A DNA stretch of 22,193 nucleotides, from assembly GCA_002437285.1 (NCBI GenBank), contig DJOV01000054.1, positions 308 through 22,500 on the forward strand, written 5' to 3'. Positions 8,661-16,474 of the stretch are shown one piece after another. The first letter of the stretch is position 1, and every line of letters begins with the position of its first letter. A program made the translations under genes and the position numbers. The notes under the pieces are model-generated. The model saw only the letters and a program-made list of their open reading frames with translations. It searched no databases and had not been told where the DNA came from. This stretch comes from Prevotella sp. UBA6429. Its GTDB lineage: Bacteria > Bacteroidota > Bacteroidia > Bacteroidales > Bacteroidaceae.

Positions 8661-9656
8661 ATGAGAATACCCGACATCGAACTACAGAACATCAGCCGTT
8701 TCCGTGGCGAACTGATGGGGGCGGCCATGCTCTTCATCATGCTTTTTCATGTCGACTTGGCACGCACCGACCTCTTCTTCGGCTTGCGCCGCATGGGCAA
8801 CATTGGCGTCGACATGTTTCTCTTCCTCAGTGGGGTGGGACTGTGGTTCTCATGGGTGAAGCATCCGTCGTACCGACAGTTCTACACGCGTCGCCTCGTG
8901 CGCATCTATCCCACATGGCTCATCGTGGCCTGTCTCTACTACATTCCGCGCATACCCGTGCATGATTTCTCGTCGGGGCTCAACCTGTTCATGGAGATAA
9001 CCCTCAACTGGAACTTCTGGTTGCATGACGAGCTCAACTTCTGGTACATCCCCGCCATCATGGCCCTTTACCTCTTTGCCCCGCCCTACATGGAGCTTAT
9101 CCGTCGCCATCCCATCTACCGGTGGCTTCCTGTGGTCATGATCATGTGGTGCATCCTGGTGCAATGGGTGACGCCCATACACCGGGCGGTGGGTCATCTG
9201 GAAATCTTTTGGAGCCGCGTGCCCATCTTCTTCATCGGCATCAACATGGGTGAGATGGTGCGCCGGAAGCGCACCATCGATGGCCAGGGCATCTGGATGC
9301 TGTGGATCATGTTTGCCATGTCGCTGTTGTCAAGCGTCTTCCTCGAGCAGGTGCGGCACGGGCAGTTTCCGCTCTTCGTCGAGCGCATGCTCTACATACC
9401 GCTCACGGTGACCGTCATTCTGCTTCTGAACCGCATCTTCCGGCGCTTGCCGCATTGGCTCAACCGTGTCTTTGCCTTCGTAGGTGCACTGAGCTTGGAG
9501 TGTTATCTCATCCATATCCACTTTGTGCTCGACAAGTTGCCGCACGCTTGGACCTATTGGCCTACGTTCCTGGTGTGTCTTGTGGCCACCTTGCCTTTGG
9601 CGTGGGTGCTGAGCAAGGCTGTCGGGTGGCTGACCCGTCGGTGGCTGGCCTGCTGA
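8661..9656 (+). CDS. second acyltransferase-3 family membrane protein
   Basis: 331 residues, multiple transmembrane segments, acyltransferase 3 family. Visible markers are FIMLFHVDLA with a candidate catalytic His near residue 30, GVDMFLFLSGVGLW at about 49-62, and RRLVRIYPTWLI at about 77-88. It lies 23 bases after the previous acyltransferase on the same strand and looks like the last gene of the operon starting at 5691. It is clearly diverged from its neighbour, so this is a pair with probably different acceptors, not a recent duplication. It could also be a non-acyltransferase member of the same superfamily. Confidence 0.85.
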   Translation: MRIPDIELQNISRFRGELMGAAMLFIMLFHVDLARTDLFFGLRRMGNIGVDMFLFLSGVGLWFSWVKHPSYRQFYTRRLVRIYPTWLIVACLYYIPRIPVHDFSSGLNLFMEITLNWNFWLHDELNFWYIPAIMALYLFAPPYMELIRRHPIYRWLPVVMIMWCILVQWVTPIHRAVGHLEIFWSRVPIFFIGINMGEMVRRKRTIDGQGIWMLWIMFAMSLLSSVFLEQVRHGQFPLFVERMLYIPLTVTVILLLNRIFRRLPHWLNRVFAFVGALSLECYLIHIHFVLDKLPHAWTYWPTFLVCLVATLPLAWVLSKAVGWLTRRWLAC

Positions 9657-9663
9657 CTGGAAG

Positions 9664-9699
9664 GCCTTTCGCGCATCGATAAGAAGCGCCGGGAAAGGC
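9664..9699 (+). terminator. imperfect hairpin after the acyltransferase operon
   Basis: GCCTTTCGCGC (9664-9674) can pair with GCGC (9686-9689) and GAAAGGC (9693-9699) with a 3-base bulge. It begins 7 bases after the stop codon. There is no strong U-tract, so termination is inferred from position. Confidence 0.4.
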
Positions 9700-9730
9700 G
9701 TGGCCGGTAAAAAGATGAGGAAAAGGAAGC

Positions 9731-9758
9731 TTGAAACAATTATTTTTGACTAATTTTG
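9731..9758 (+). promoter_or_regulatory. Bacteroidota promoter of the UbiA-HAD-GtrA operon
   Basis: TAATTTTG at 9751-9758 fits TAnnTTTG, with TTG at 9731-9733 and a 17-base spacer. The start would be near 9765, about 44 bases before the ATG at 9809. Confidence 0.65.
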
Positions 9759-9808
9759 CATCCTAATTGCAAACGGACAAAACAACCCTCATAAAAGGAT
9801 ACGACAAC

Positions 9809-10792
9809 ATGAGTGAACCACACTTTCAACCTGCATCCCATGAGAAGAAGCTGAGCGCTTCGCTGCGTCTCATACGGCCCTCGCAGTGGGTCAAGAATTT
9901 CTTCGTTTTCGCGCCTGTGCTCTTTGGCGGGGCGTTGCTCGATGTGCATGCGCTCCTGGCAGGGTTGGTGGCTTTTTTCTCGTTCAGCTTTGCCGCCTCG
10001 AGCATCTATTGTTTCAACGACATCCATGACGTGGCCGATGACCGTCGCCACCCGGAGAAATGTCATCGTCCGGTGGCCAGTGGCGCCGTCAGTGTGGCGC
10101 AGGCTTATGGGGTGATGACGCTGACGTTTTTGCTCAGTGTGGCACTGACGTTTCTGTTGCCCTTGTTCTCTCCCTTGTCGTCAGTCAACCTGCTGACGGT
10201 TGATGGCCTGGCGCAGTCAGGTCCCTCGTGCGTTTCCCCCACACTCTATGTCGTGGTGTTCTACTGGTTGCTCAACCTGGCCTATTGTGTCAAGTTGAAA
10301 CAGTATGCCATCATCGATGTTTGCATTGTGGCCTTCGGTTTTGTGCTACGCATGTTGGCAGGCGGTGAGGCCGTCGGCATCGAACTGAGTCATTGGATTG
10401 TGCTCATGGCCTTCCTCATCACGCTCTTCATGGCATTTGCCAAGCGGCGCGACGATGTGCTCCGCATGGAACAAACGGGCGAGGCACCACGCAAGAACAC
10501 CAACCGATACAACGCCACGTTCATGGATCAGGCATTGACCATCACCGCTTCGGTCACCCTGGTGTGCTATATCATGTACACCGTGAGTCCGGAGGTGATG
10601 CGGAATTTCCATACCCACAAGCTCTACCTGACAAGCATATTCGTGCTGGTGGGCTTGCTGCGATACATGCAGATTGCCGTGGTCGACAAGCGCAGCGGCG
10701 ATCCCACCAAGGTGGTGTTGCGTGACCGGTTTGTGCAATTGGATGTGCTGGCGTGGCTCATTGCCTTCGTCCTGATCATCTACGCGGGATGA
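9809..10792 (+). CDS. UbiA-family transferase, decaprenyl-phosphate phosphoribosyltransferase-like
   Basis: A 327-residue integral membrane protein of the UbiA superfamily. The first Asp-rich motif is NDIHDVADD at about 70-78 followed by RRHPEKCHRPVASG. The second conserved loop is YCVKLKQYAIIDV at about 159-171. The texts HPxKxxRP, FGFVLRMLAGG and RYNATF resemble the phosphoribosyltransferase branch that makes polyprenyl-phosphate phosphoribose from PRPP, as in mycobacterial DPPR synthase, more than quinone-type UbiA. A TTG frame start at 9767 lies at the predicted transcription start, so the ATG at 9809 is chosen. The next gene is a HAD phosphatase. The substrate assignment is from motif resemblance and context. 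Confidence 0.82.
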   Translation: MSEPHFQPASHEKKLSASLRLIRPSQWVKNFFVFAPVLFGGALLDVHALLAGLVAFFSFSFAASSIYCFNDIHDVADDRRHPEKCHRPVASGAVSVAQAYGVMTLTFLLSVALTFLLPLFSPLSSVNLLTVDGLAQSGPSCVSPTLYVVVFYWLLNLAYCVKLKQYAIIDVCIVAFGFVLRMLAGGEAVGIELSHWIVLMAFLITLFMAFAKRRDDVLRMEQTGEAPRKNTNRYNATFMDQALTITASVTLVCYIMYTVSPEVMRNFHTHKLYLTSIFVLVGLLRYMQIAVVDKRSGDPTKVVLRDRFVQLDVLAWLIAFVLIIYAG

Positions 10793-10850
10793 GGTGAAAA
10801 GCTTCGGGCCCCAAAGAAATCTCCTTGCGGGGCAAAAACGGACTCAGACA

Positions 10851-11459
10851 ATGAAAGAAAAAGAAATCATACACGTCTTCGACTTTGACGGAACGCTTAC
10901 CTATTGCGACACACTGTTGCTGTTTATCCGTTATGTCAACGGCCCTTGGCGGTTGTGGCTGAGCCTGCTGTTGTTCTTGCCCAAGTTGGTGCTGATGAAG
11001 CTCCACCTACGCGACAACGGCCGGACGAAAGAAGAACTTTTCGCGTGGCACTTTCGCGGCGAGAAGGACAGTGACTTTGCTGAGGATTGTGAGCGCTTCG
11101 CCGAGGAGTATCCCGATGTGTTGCGCGAGGCGGGAATGGCCACCCTGCGCAAGGCGTTGAACCAGGGGGAACGTGTCTTTGTGGTTAGCGCCAGCATAGA
11201 CAACTGGGTGGAACTGTTCTTCCGCGGTGCTGCGCAGGTGCTTGGCACACAACTTGAGGTGAAGGACGGTAAGTTGACAGGCCGCTTCACGACCCCAAAT
11301 TGTTATGGGACGGAGAAAGTGAAGAGGCTCCAGGCGGCTCTGCCTGACCTGGAGCGCAACCGCGACAAATATTATATCATAGCCTACGGCGACAGCCGGG
11401 GCGACAAAGAAATGTTAGAATTTGCAGATGAACGACATTACAAACCCTTCCGGCGATAA
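10851..11459 (+). CDS. HAD-IB family phosphatase
   Basis: A 202-residue HAD-superfamily IB hydrolase. Motif I is DFDGT (nucleophile Asp11, acid Asp13), motif II is VVSAS near 111-115, motif III is a Lys near 156, and motif IV is GDSRGD at 180-185. The cap contains a strongly hydrophobic stretch (about 34-52), which could sit at the membrane and suits a lipid-linked substrate. Following a UbiA phosphoribosyltransferase, it is a candidate 5'-phosphatase acting on polyprenyl-phosphoryl-5-phosphoribose; this is inference. ATG 10851 is used because the upstream GTG extension (10794) is not family-like. The gene overlaps the next by 32 bases. Confidence 0.87.
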   Translation: MKEKEIIHVFDFDGTLTYCDTLLLFIRYVNGPWRLWLSLLLFLPKLVLMKLHLRDNGRTKEELFAWHFRGEKDSDFAEDCERFAEEYPDVLREAGMATLRKALNQGERVFVVSASIDNWVELFFRGAAQVLGTQLEVKDGKLTGRFTTPNCYGTEKVKRLQAALPDLERNRDKYYIIAYGDSRGDKEMLEFADERHYKPFRR

Positions 11460-13272
11460 GCGACGCGAGCGTCTCGGCGAGATTCTTCGTTTCGGCATCG
11501 TGGGCACGATGGCCGTCGCCATACAGTATGCGGCTTACCTGTTGCTGATCCATTGGGCCCATAGTGGGGTCAATGTGGCCAATACCATGGCCTACGTCGT
11601 CAGTTTCCTCTTCAATTTTGTGGCATCCACGCGTTTCACCTTCCGCGTGAAGGCTACGGCGGGGCGTGGCTTGGCGTTTGCCTTTTGCCACGTGGTCAAC
11701 TACCTGTTGCAATTGCTCATGCTCAATCTCTTCATCCATTGGGGAGTGGGCAAGTCGTTGGCCCCGCTGCCCATGTTCGCCGTCTGTGTGCCTGTCAACT
11801 TTCTCCTGGTGCGCTATTTTCTCAAGCAGGAGCACTTGCAGAACCCATTCTATATCTTCCGCGTCAAGCATGAGGAGCGCTGGGTGGCCTTGGGTGCGCT
11901 GCTCTATGGCGTGCTGGCCAACGTGCTGGTGATATGTGCCTATTGGCTCGACCTCAGCCAGGTGGTCGACAACTACCGCAAGGTGGTCATCCGTGTGTTC
12001 CACATCTCGGGCTATGATCCCATCAGCTATCTTGTGCTCACCCATTGGAGCACAGGCTACAACATCTATCGTCATCCGCTGCTGGCCTTCTTCATGTGGA
12101 TTCCCTGCCAGATCAACCAAGGTCTCATGGCCCTGACGGGGGTCAACTGTGACATGGCGGTCATGGCGGTCATCCTGACATTCTGTTGTGTGTACAGTGC
12201 CGTGTTCCTTTTCCGCATCCTGCGCGAGATCATTGGCCTTCACCAGGCTGACGCCACCTTGCTCACCGCTCTTCTGTTCTCCTTTGGCTACACGATGGTG
12301 GTATGTAGTGTTCCCGACCATTTCTGCCTGTCGATGTTCATGCTTATCCTTACGCTCTATGTGGCCGGAAAGAAGATGAAGGCGCGCCACTTCTACACCA
12401 AGTGGCAGACGGTGCTCTTCTTCCTCATCACAGCGGGCATCTCGCTCAACAATGGCATCAAGGTCTTCTTGGCCAATCTCTTTGTCAACGGCAAGAAGTT
12501 TTGGCGTCCGGGCAACCTGATATTGGCCGTCATCATTCCCTCGGCGGTGATGTGGGTTGCCGCCCGGCAGGAGTGGAAGACCTTCGAGAAGCCCAACTAC
12601 CTGGCGCGGCAGGAGCAAAAGCAAGCCAAGGCGGAGCGTGACAGGGATAAAATCACCAAGGCCTTTAAGGACACCACGCAGCTCAAGGACAGTGCGCAGA
12701 TAGCCCAAGCCGTCAACCAGGTCATCAAGCAGAAGGTGCGTGCCAAGTATGTGCGCGACCATAAGAAGGCCTGGAACCTTCATAAGGGCAAGCCCATCAA
12801 CCAGTCGGAGTTTGGCTCATGGACCGACATCTCCACGCCGCGCGACTCCTCCCTGGTGGAGAACATCTTCGGCGAGCCCATCCAGTTGCATGAGGACTAC
12901 ACGCTTCTTGATGTGCTGGTCAACCGACCGGTCATCGTCCGCTACCGCTGGATATGGAATTACGTGGTGGAAGGTGTGGTGGCCTTGCTGTTTGTGGTGG
13001 GCATCTGGTGTGGTCGGCGGAGCCGTTACATGTGGCTTGTCATGTCGTTCTTCGGTTTTGACATGGTCATCCATTTCGTCTTGGGCTTCGGTCTCAATGA
13101 GGTCTACATCATGTCGCCCCACTGGCTCTTTGCCCTTCCCATCGCTATGGCCTACTTGGTGCGGAGCGCAGCATCTACTCGTTGGTGCCTGCCCTTGCGT
13201 GCGCTCACCCTCTTGCTGACGCTTTACCTTTTTGCCTGGAACGCCATCCTTTACGTGAGCTACATGGTGTAG
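11428..13272 (+). CDS. GtrA-domain protein fused to a large uncharacterised membrane domain
   Basis: 614 residues. Residues about 20-134 are a GtrA-like domain with four hydrophobic segments (RFGIVGTMAVAIQYAAYLLL; SFLFNFVASTRFTF near 59-72), as in proteins that help flip polyprenyl-linked sugars. Residues about 150-614 form a second polytopic region containing YRHPLLAFFMWIPCQINQ. It is interrupted near 376-475 by a long, charged, Lys/Gln-rich hydrophilic segment. I do not recognise the second domain with confidence; a GT-C-like glycosyltransferase architecture is possible. The ATG at 11428 lies 32 bases inside the HAD gene; a TTG two codons earlier is the only alternative nearby. It ends the operon and is followed by a strong terminator. 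Confidence 0.82.
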   Translation: MNDITNPSGDKRRERLGEILRFGIVGTMAVAIQYAAYLLLIHWAHSGVNVANTMAYVVSFLFNFVASTRFTFRVKATAGRGLAFAFCHVVNYLLQLLMLNLFIHWGVGKSLAPLPMFAVCVPVNFLLVRYFLKQEHLQNPFYIFRVKHEERWVALGALLYGVLANVLVICAYWLDLSQVVDNYRKVVIRVFHISGYDPISYLVLTHWSTGYNIYRHPLLAFFMWIPCQINQGLMALTGVNCDMAVMAVILTFCCVYSAVFLFRILREIIGLHQADATLLTALLFSFGYTMVVCSVPDHFCLSMFMLILTLYVAGKKMKARHFYTKWQTVLFFLITAGISLNNGIKVFLANLFVNGKKFWRPGNLILAVIIPSAVMWVAARQEWKTFEKPNYLARQEQKQAKAERDRDKITKAFKDTTQLKDSAQIAQAVNQVIKQKVRAKYVRDHKKAWNLHKGKPINQSEFGSWTDISTPRDSSLVENIFGEPIQLHEDYTLLDVLVNRPVIVRYRWIWNYVVEGVVALLFVVGIWCGRRSRYMWLVMSFFGFDMVIHFVLGFGLNEVYIMSPHWLFALPIAMAYLVRSAASTRWCLPLRALTLLLTLYLFAWNAILYVSYMV

Positions 13273-13329
13273 CCGCCAGGCAACGCAGCTCTCATAGCTG
13301 CAACGGGCCGATGAGTCTGACATGCCAAG

Positions 13330-13377
13330 ACACCGGAGCCCAAGGACACTTTGTCCCTGGGCTCCGGTGTTTTGTTT
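13330..13377 (+). terminator. strong intrinsic terminator of the UbiA-HAD-GtrA operon
   Basis: ACACCGGAGCCCAAGGACA (13330-13348) pairs with TGTCCCTGGGCTCCGGTGT (13352-13370) over 19 positions with one A-C mismatch and a 3-base loop. TTTTGTTT follows. The group IIC intron begins 16 bases after the stem. Confidence 0.93.
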
Positions 13378-13797
13378 GACTAGCATGTGTGTTGTCTAAT
13401 GGGTGCAAGTCCCTAACGAGCCCTAGTAGTGGGAATCGTTCAGCCAGAGAGACAAGGGTGTCCGTGGTGACGCGGAATCTGAAAGAAGTCAGCGGCAAAC
13501 ATCTGACCCAACGCACAGAAACTTGATATAAGGCTATATGTAGGGATAAGGCTGCAAAATGAGTCAAAGTCCAATAACTACTCGGAACTGCATGTGGTAA
13601 ATCAAGTGGGTATAAGGTGGAAAGACAGCATGCTTAACTAGTGAGGTCTCACGGACATGGTGATTAGTTGCTTTACGAAATCCATGGAGTAAAGCTTGCC
13701 GTGAGAAGTCAGCAGATGCCATAGTAGTGGAGTTTTCGATAACGCTCCACGAAGGGCAGAACCTATATATTAAACGATAGTAATAGAAACGTACCTT

Positions 13798-15201
13798 ATG
13801 AAGGGAAGAATGCAGAAAAACTTGTCGGAAGTCAAGTGCTGCCCACAGAAAGTTAGGACGGAATCCGAAGGATATGTGGGAGCGCAGACCTTCATGTGGA
13901 TATGTGAAGACAACATCGTGGAAGTACCATTCGACAAGGAACACTTATTGGAGCGCATTCTCAGTCCCGACAACTTGCTCGCCGCCTACAAGGCGGTTCA
14001 GCGCAACAAGGGCTGTGGCGGTATCGACAAGATGTCCTGTGAGCAAATGCTCCCTTGGCTCTTGGCTAACAAGGATGCTCTGATACGTTCCTTGCAGGAC
14101 GGGTCTTACCGTCCGAACCCAGTAAAAAGGGTAGAGATACCCAAGGACAATGGCAAGATGCGCCTACTGGGCATCCCCACGGTAATCGACCGCATGGTGC
14201 AACAAGCCATCAACCAAGCCTTGACTCCCATCTATGAACGCCAATTCTCCCCGAGAAGCTACGGCTTCCGTCCGGGAAGAGGATGCCATGACGCACTTCG
14301 AGGAGCGCAGAAGATAATCGATGCCGGCTACGTGTACGTGGTTGACCTCGACTTGGAACGCTTCTTCGACACAGTAAGCCATAGCAAACTCATAGAAATC
14401 CTCAGCCATACGATAAAGGACGGCAGGGTGGTGAGTCTGATACACAAATATCTTCGAAGCGGTGTGATGAACAAAGGTGTCTTCGAGGTGAGCGAGGAGG
14501 GCACACCGCAAGGTGGTCCGTTGAGTCCTCTGCTGAGCAACATCATGCTCAACGAGTTGGACAAGGAGCTTGAACGCCGAGGACTCCCATTTGTGCGCTA
14601 CGCTGATGACTCGATGATATTTTGCAAGTCCAAGCGTGCAGCCATGCGTGTAAGGGAGTCCATAACCCGCTTCATTGAAGGAGAACTACATCTGAAAGTG
14701 AACAAGGAAAAGACAGTCGTGTCATACGTGAAAGGTGTGAAATACCTGGGCTATACCTTTTATGTAAGCAAGGGCAAATGCCAACTTGCGGTGCATCCGA
14801 AATCCAAAGCCAAGATGAAAGCCAAGCTCAAGGAGCTGACTTCCCGAAGCAACGGATGTGGATATGCCAAGAGAAAGCAGAAACTCGAAGAGTACATAAG
14901 GGGGTGGGTCGGTTACTACCACCTAGCTAATATGAAACGTCTGCTTATGGATACCGACAGTTGGCTGCGGCGACGGATACGCATGTGTATATGAAAGGCT
15001 TGGAAACTCCCGAAGACAAGGATAAAGAACCTCATGCGATGTGGCATTAATAAATATGATGCAAGAAGATGGGGATATGTCAAGGGATATTGGAGGGTCA
15101 GTGGCTCTCCGATAATGCACATTGCCGCTTCGTCACAGAGGTTGCGAGATGCGGGCTATCCAACGCTGATGGGTTCATATCTCGAATGGCATCCAAAATA
15201 G
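13798..15201 (+). pseudogene. ltrA: group II intron reverse transcriptase/maturase, interrupted by in-frame TGA
   Basis: The frame encodes an RT with fingers/palm at about 55-300 (FRPGRGCHDAL, VDLDLERFFDTV, GTPQGGPLSPLLSN, and YADD at 268-271) and a maturase/thumb region after about 320 (YIRGWVGYYH). There is no endonuclease domain, as usual for class C. TGA at 14992-14994 ends the open part at 398 residues, after RRRIRMCI. The same frame continues without another stop as KAWKLPKTRIKNLMRCGINK and on to SYLEWHPK, ending in TAG at 15199-15201 (467 codons). In the family this position is the Trp of IWK, so a TGG-to-TGA change is the simplest reading. The truncated protein would lack about 68 C-terminal residues. 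Read-through or suppression is possible but not supported. ATG 13894 is an alternative start. Confidence 0.88.
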
Positions 15202-15202
15202 G

Positions 15203-15301
15203 AACCGCCGTATGCGGAACCGCATGTACGGTGGTGTGAGAGGTCGGTAAACATGAAAGTAGGAGATAACACCTATGATTAGTGTTTGCCTCCTACTCGA
15301 T
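15203..15301 (+). ncRNA. group IIC intron domains V and VI
   Basis: Domain V: ACCGCCGT (15204-15211) pairs with ACGGTGGT (15228-15235), and the inner stem TGCG/CGCA is closed by GAAC. Domain VI: GAGAGG beginning near 15238 pairs with CCT(A)CTC (15292-15298), leaving A15295 bulged. GGTAAACA (15246-15253) pairs with TGTTTGCC (15283-15290). The distal loop 15254-15282 is longer than in the Oceanobacillus class C intron as I remember it. It holds AGTAGGAG (15258-15265), complementary to CTCCTACT (15290-15297), the strand that contains the branch A. Confidence 0.8.
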
Positions 15302-15318
15302 TGGGGTGTTTACCTTGT

Positions 15319-15333
15319 GAAGCCTTAGGCTTC
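15319..15333. terminator. small hairpin between the intron and the minus-strand operon
   Basis: GAAGCC (15319-15324) and GGCTTC (15328-15333) form a perfect 6-bp stem, 26 bases beyond the stop of the last minus-strand gene. There is no U-run on the minus strand. It is a weak candidate for the end of the phosphonate/glycan operon. Nothing else was seen in 15302-15358. Confidence 0.35.
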
Positions 15334-15358
15334 CGTGCGTTTCTCTTGTGGCACTCGG

Positions 15359-16387
15359 TTATGCGTGCTTGTCTCGCCCCGTCCATTTCCTGATGCGGCG
15401 GGTGAGAGCTGTGGTGATTTGCCGGGCGTTGCCGGCCTTGAGGTTGAGCCACAGCTCCTCGATGCTACGTCCGATTTTTATCCAAGGATGGCCCCATCCG
15501 TTGGTGCGGTAGGAGTGCTCCTTGTAGGGCACGTACTCCATGACATACTTAGGATGTTTCAAGGGGAAGGTCACGTCGTGGCGGTCCATGGTGAAGATGC
15601 GGCGCAGGCCGTGTGGCATGGTCTGCAAGGCGGCGTAATGGGTGGAGTCGGCGGTGGCTCCGACGTTGCTCACCATGTTGCGGGTGGGCATGATGGCAAG
15701 CCCGTTGTTCATGAGCATGGCAGACCAGAAGACGCTCTCAAAGAAAGGTTTGCCCGCTGCGGCATGGTCGGCGCACATCCGCATGAAGTCGCTGCGGTAG
15801 CCGCGGGCCTTGACCAGAGCGGCCAGTTGCCGGCGGTTGAAATCATCGCGCATGAACGAGTAGGAGCCGTCCCACTGGTCGATGACCCTTCGCCATGACG
15901 CCCAACCCCAGATGGAGAAGGCCGATGTGAAGAAGTAGTCGTAAGGCACGCCGGGTGTCACCTCGTCGGTGTTGAAGCCGGCGATCATGGTGATGCGGTC
16001 GTCGTGCTCGTAGCGGTCGAGCATCTCCTTGCAGAAGGGCAGGAAGGTGGGCGACACCACCACGTCGTCCTCAACGACCGCCACCTTGTCGGCCAGCGAG
16101 AAGGCCCACCGTTGCGACAGGTAGCCAGAGGGATCGCAGCCTTGGTTTCGCTCACAATAGTGACGGTGGACATCACATTGCCAGTCGATGTTGTCGTCGC
16201 TGGCTATGCGGCGACAGGCCTCCACGCCCTTCTTGTCTTTCTCGTTGCCCTCGCGTGCACCGTCCTGGTAGAGGAACAGGCGTGAGGGACGTGCCGCCTT
16301 GACGGCCGCAAAAGCCTGCTGGAATGTCTCGGGCCGGTTGAAGAAGAGCATCAACACGGCAATGTCGGTCTTATAGGGATGTTTCAT
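15359..16387 (-). CDS. GT-A fold glycosyltransferase
   Basis: 342 residues with the text VLMLFFNRPETFQQAFAAV, LFLYQDGARE and VAVVEDDVVVSPTFLPF. The last supplies the acidic metal/nucleotide-sugar motif (EDD about 106-108). A mid-protein segment FFTSAFSIWGWASWRRV is typical of Bacteroidota sugar transferases sometimes named after hemolytic protein HlpA. It probably adds a sugar to a lipid-linked or surface glycan at the cytoplasmic face. Start ATG 16387; no nearer alternative is needed. It is the last gene of the minus-strand operon, 87 bases after the previous gene, and its 3' end faces the intron. Donor and acceptor are unknown. Confidence 0.82.
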   Translation of the reverse strand: MKHPYKTDIAVLMLFFNRPETFQQAFAAVKAARPSRLFLYQDGAREGNEKDKKGVEACRRIASDDNIDWQCDVHRHYCERNQGCDPSGYLSQRWAFSLADKVAVVEDDVVVSPTFLPFCKEMLDRYEHDDRITMIAGFNTDEVTPGVPYDYFFTSAFSIWGWASWRRVIDQWDGSYSFMRDDFNRRQLAALVKARGYRSDFMRMCADHAAAGKPFFESVFWSAMLMNNGLAIMPTRNMVSNVGATADSTHYAALQTMPHGLRRIFTMDRHDVTFPLKHPKYVMEYVPYKEHSYRTNGWGHPWIKIGRSIEELWLNLKAGNARQITTALTRRIRKWTGRDKHA

Positions 16388-16445
16388 GTTTTTTCGTGGT
16401 GGTAATTTATAGAACCCACCTTTAGTATTTTGTGGTGGTCATTAA

Positions 16446-16458
16446 TAGCCTCCTACTC
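16446..16458 (+). other. short match to the 3' end of group IIC introns
   Basis: TAGCCTCCTACTC in the 87-base spacer between the two glycosyltransferase genes shares 11 bases (GCCTCCTACTC) with the intron 3' end at 15288-15298, in the same orientation, and GTGGTGGTC precedes it at 16432-16440. It could be the scar of an excised or degraded intron, or a chance match. The spacer also holds two GTGGTGG words 36 bases apart (16396 and 16432). Confidence 0.3.
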
Positions 16459-16474
16459 AAGGTTCTCCGTTCGC

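Larger units (their letters stand above)
13387..15301 (+). mobile_element. group IIC intron, about 1.9 kb
   Basis: The 5' end GTGTG at 13387 fits the GUGYG rule. Segments such as CAAGGGTGTCCGTGGTGACG (from 13454) and AATCTGAA are typical of class C domain I. The structured RNA before the ORF is about 410 bases. Domain V begins near 15203 with ACCGCCGTAT and ends ACGGTGGT. Its triad is CGC (15206-15208), the version found in group IIC introns, and GTGAGAGGTCGG follows it. The 3' end CCTCCTACTCGAT closes at 15301, with candidate branch A at 15295, the seventh base from the end. It sits just downstream of an intrinsic terminator, the known target preference of class C. The start and end are set by consensus and may be off by a base or two. 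Confidence 0.9.

Noticed and set aside
11377..12783. 468-codon open frame on the minus strand
   Set aside because: Antisense to the GtrA fusion gene, low-complexity His/Gln/Glu-rich translation, no family resemblance.
13387..15301. Retron or diversity-generating retroelement
   Set aside because: The reverse transcriptase has a group II maturase region, and the flanks have the GTGTG start and domain V/VI of a group II intron; no variable/template repeat pair was seen.
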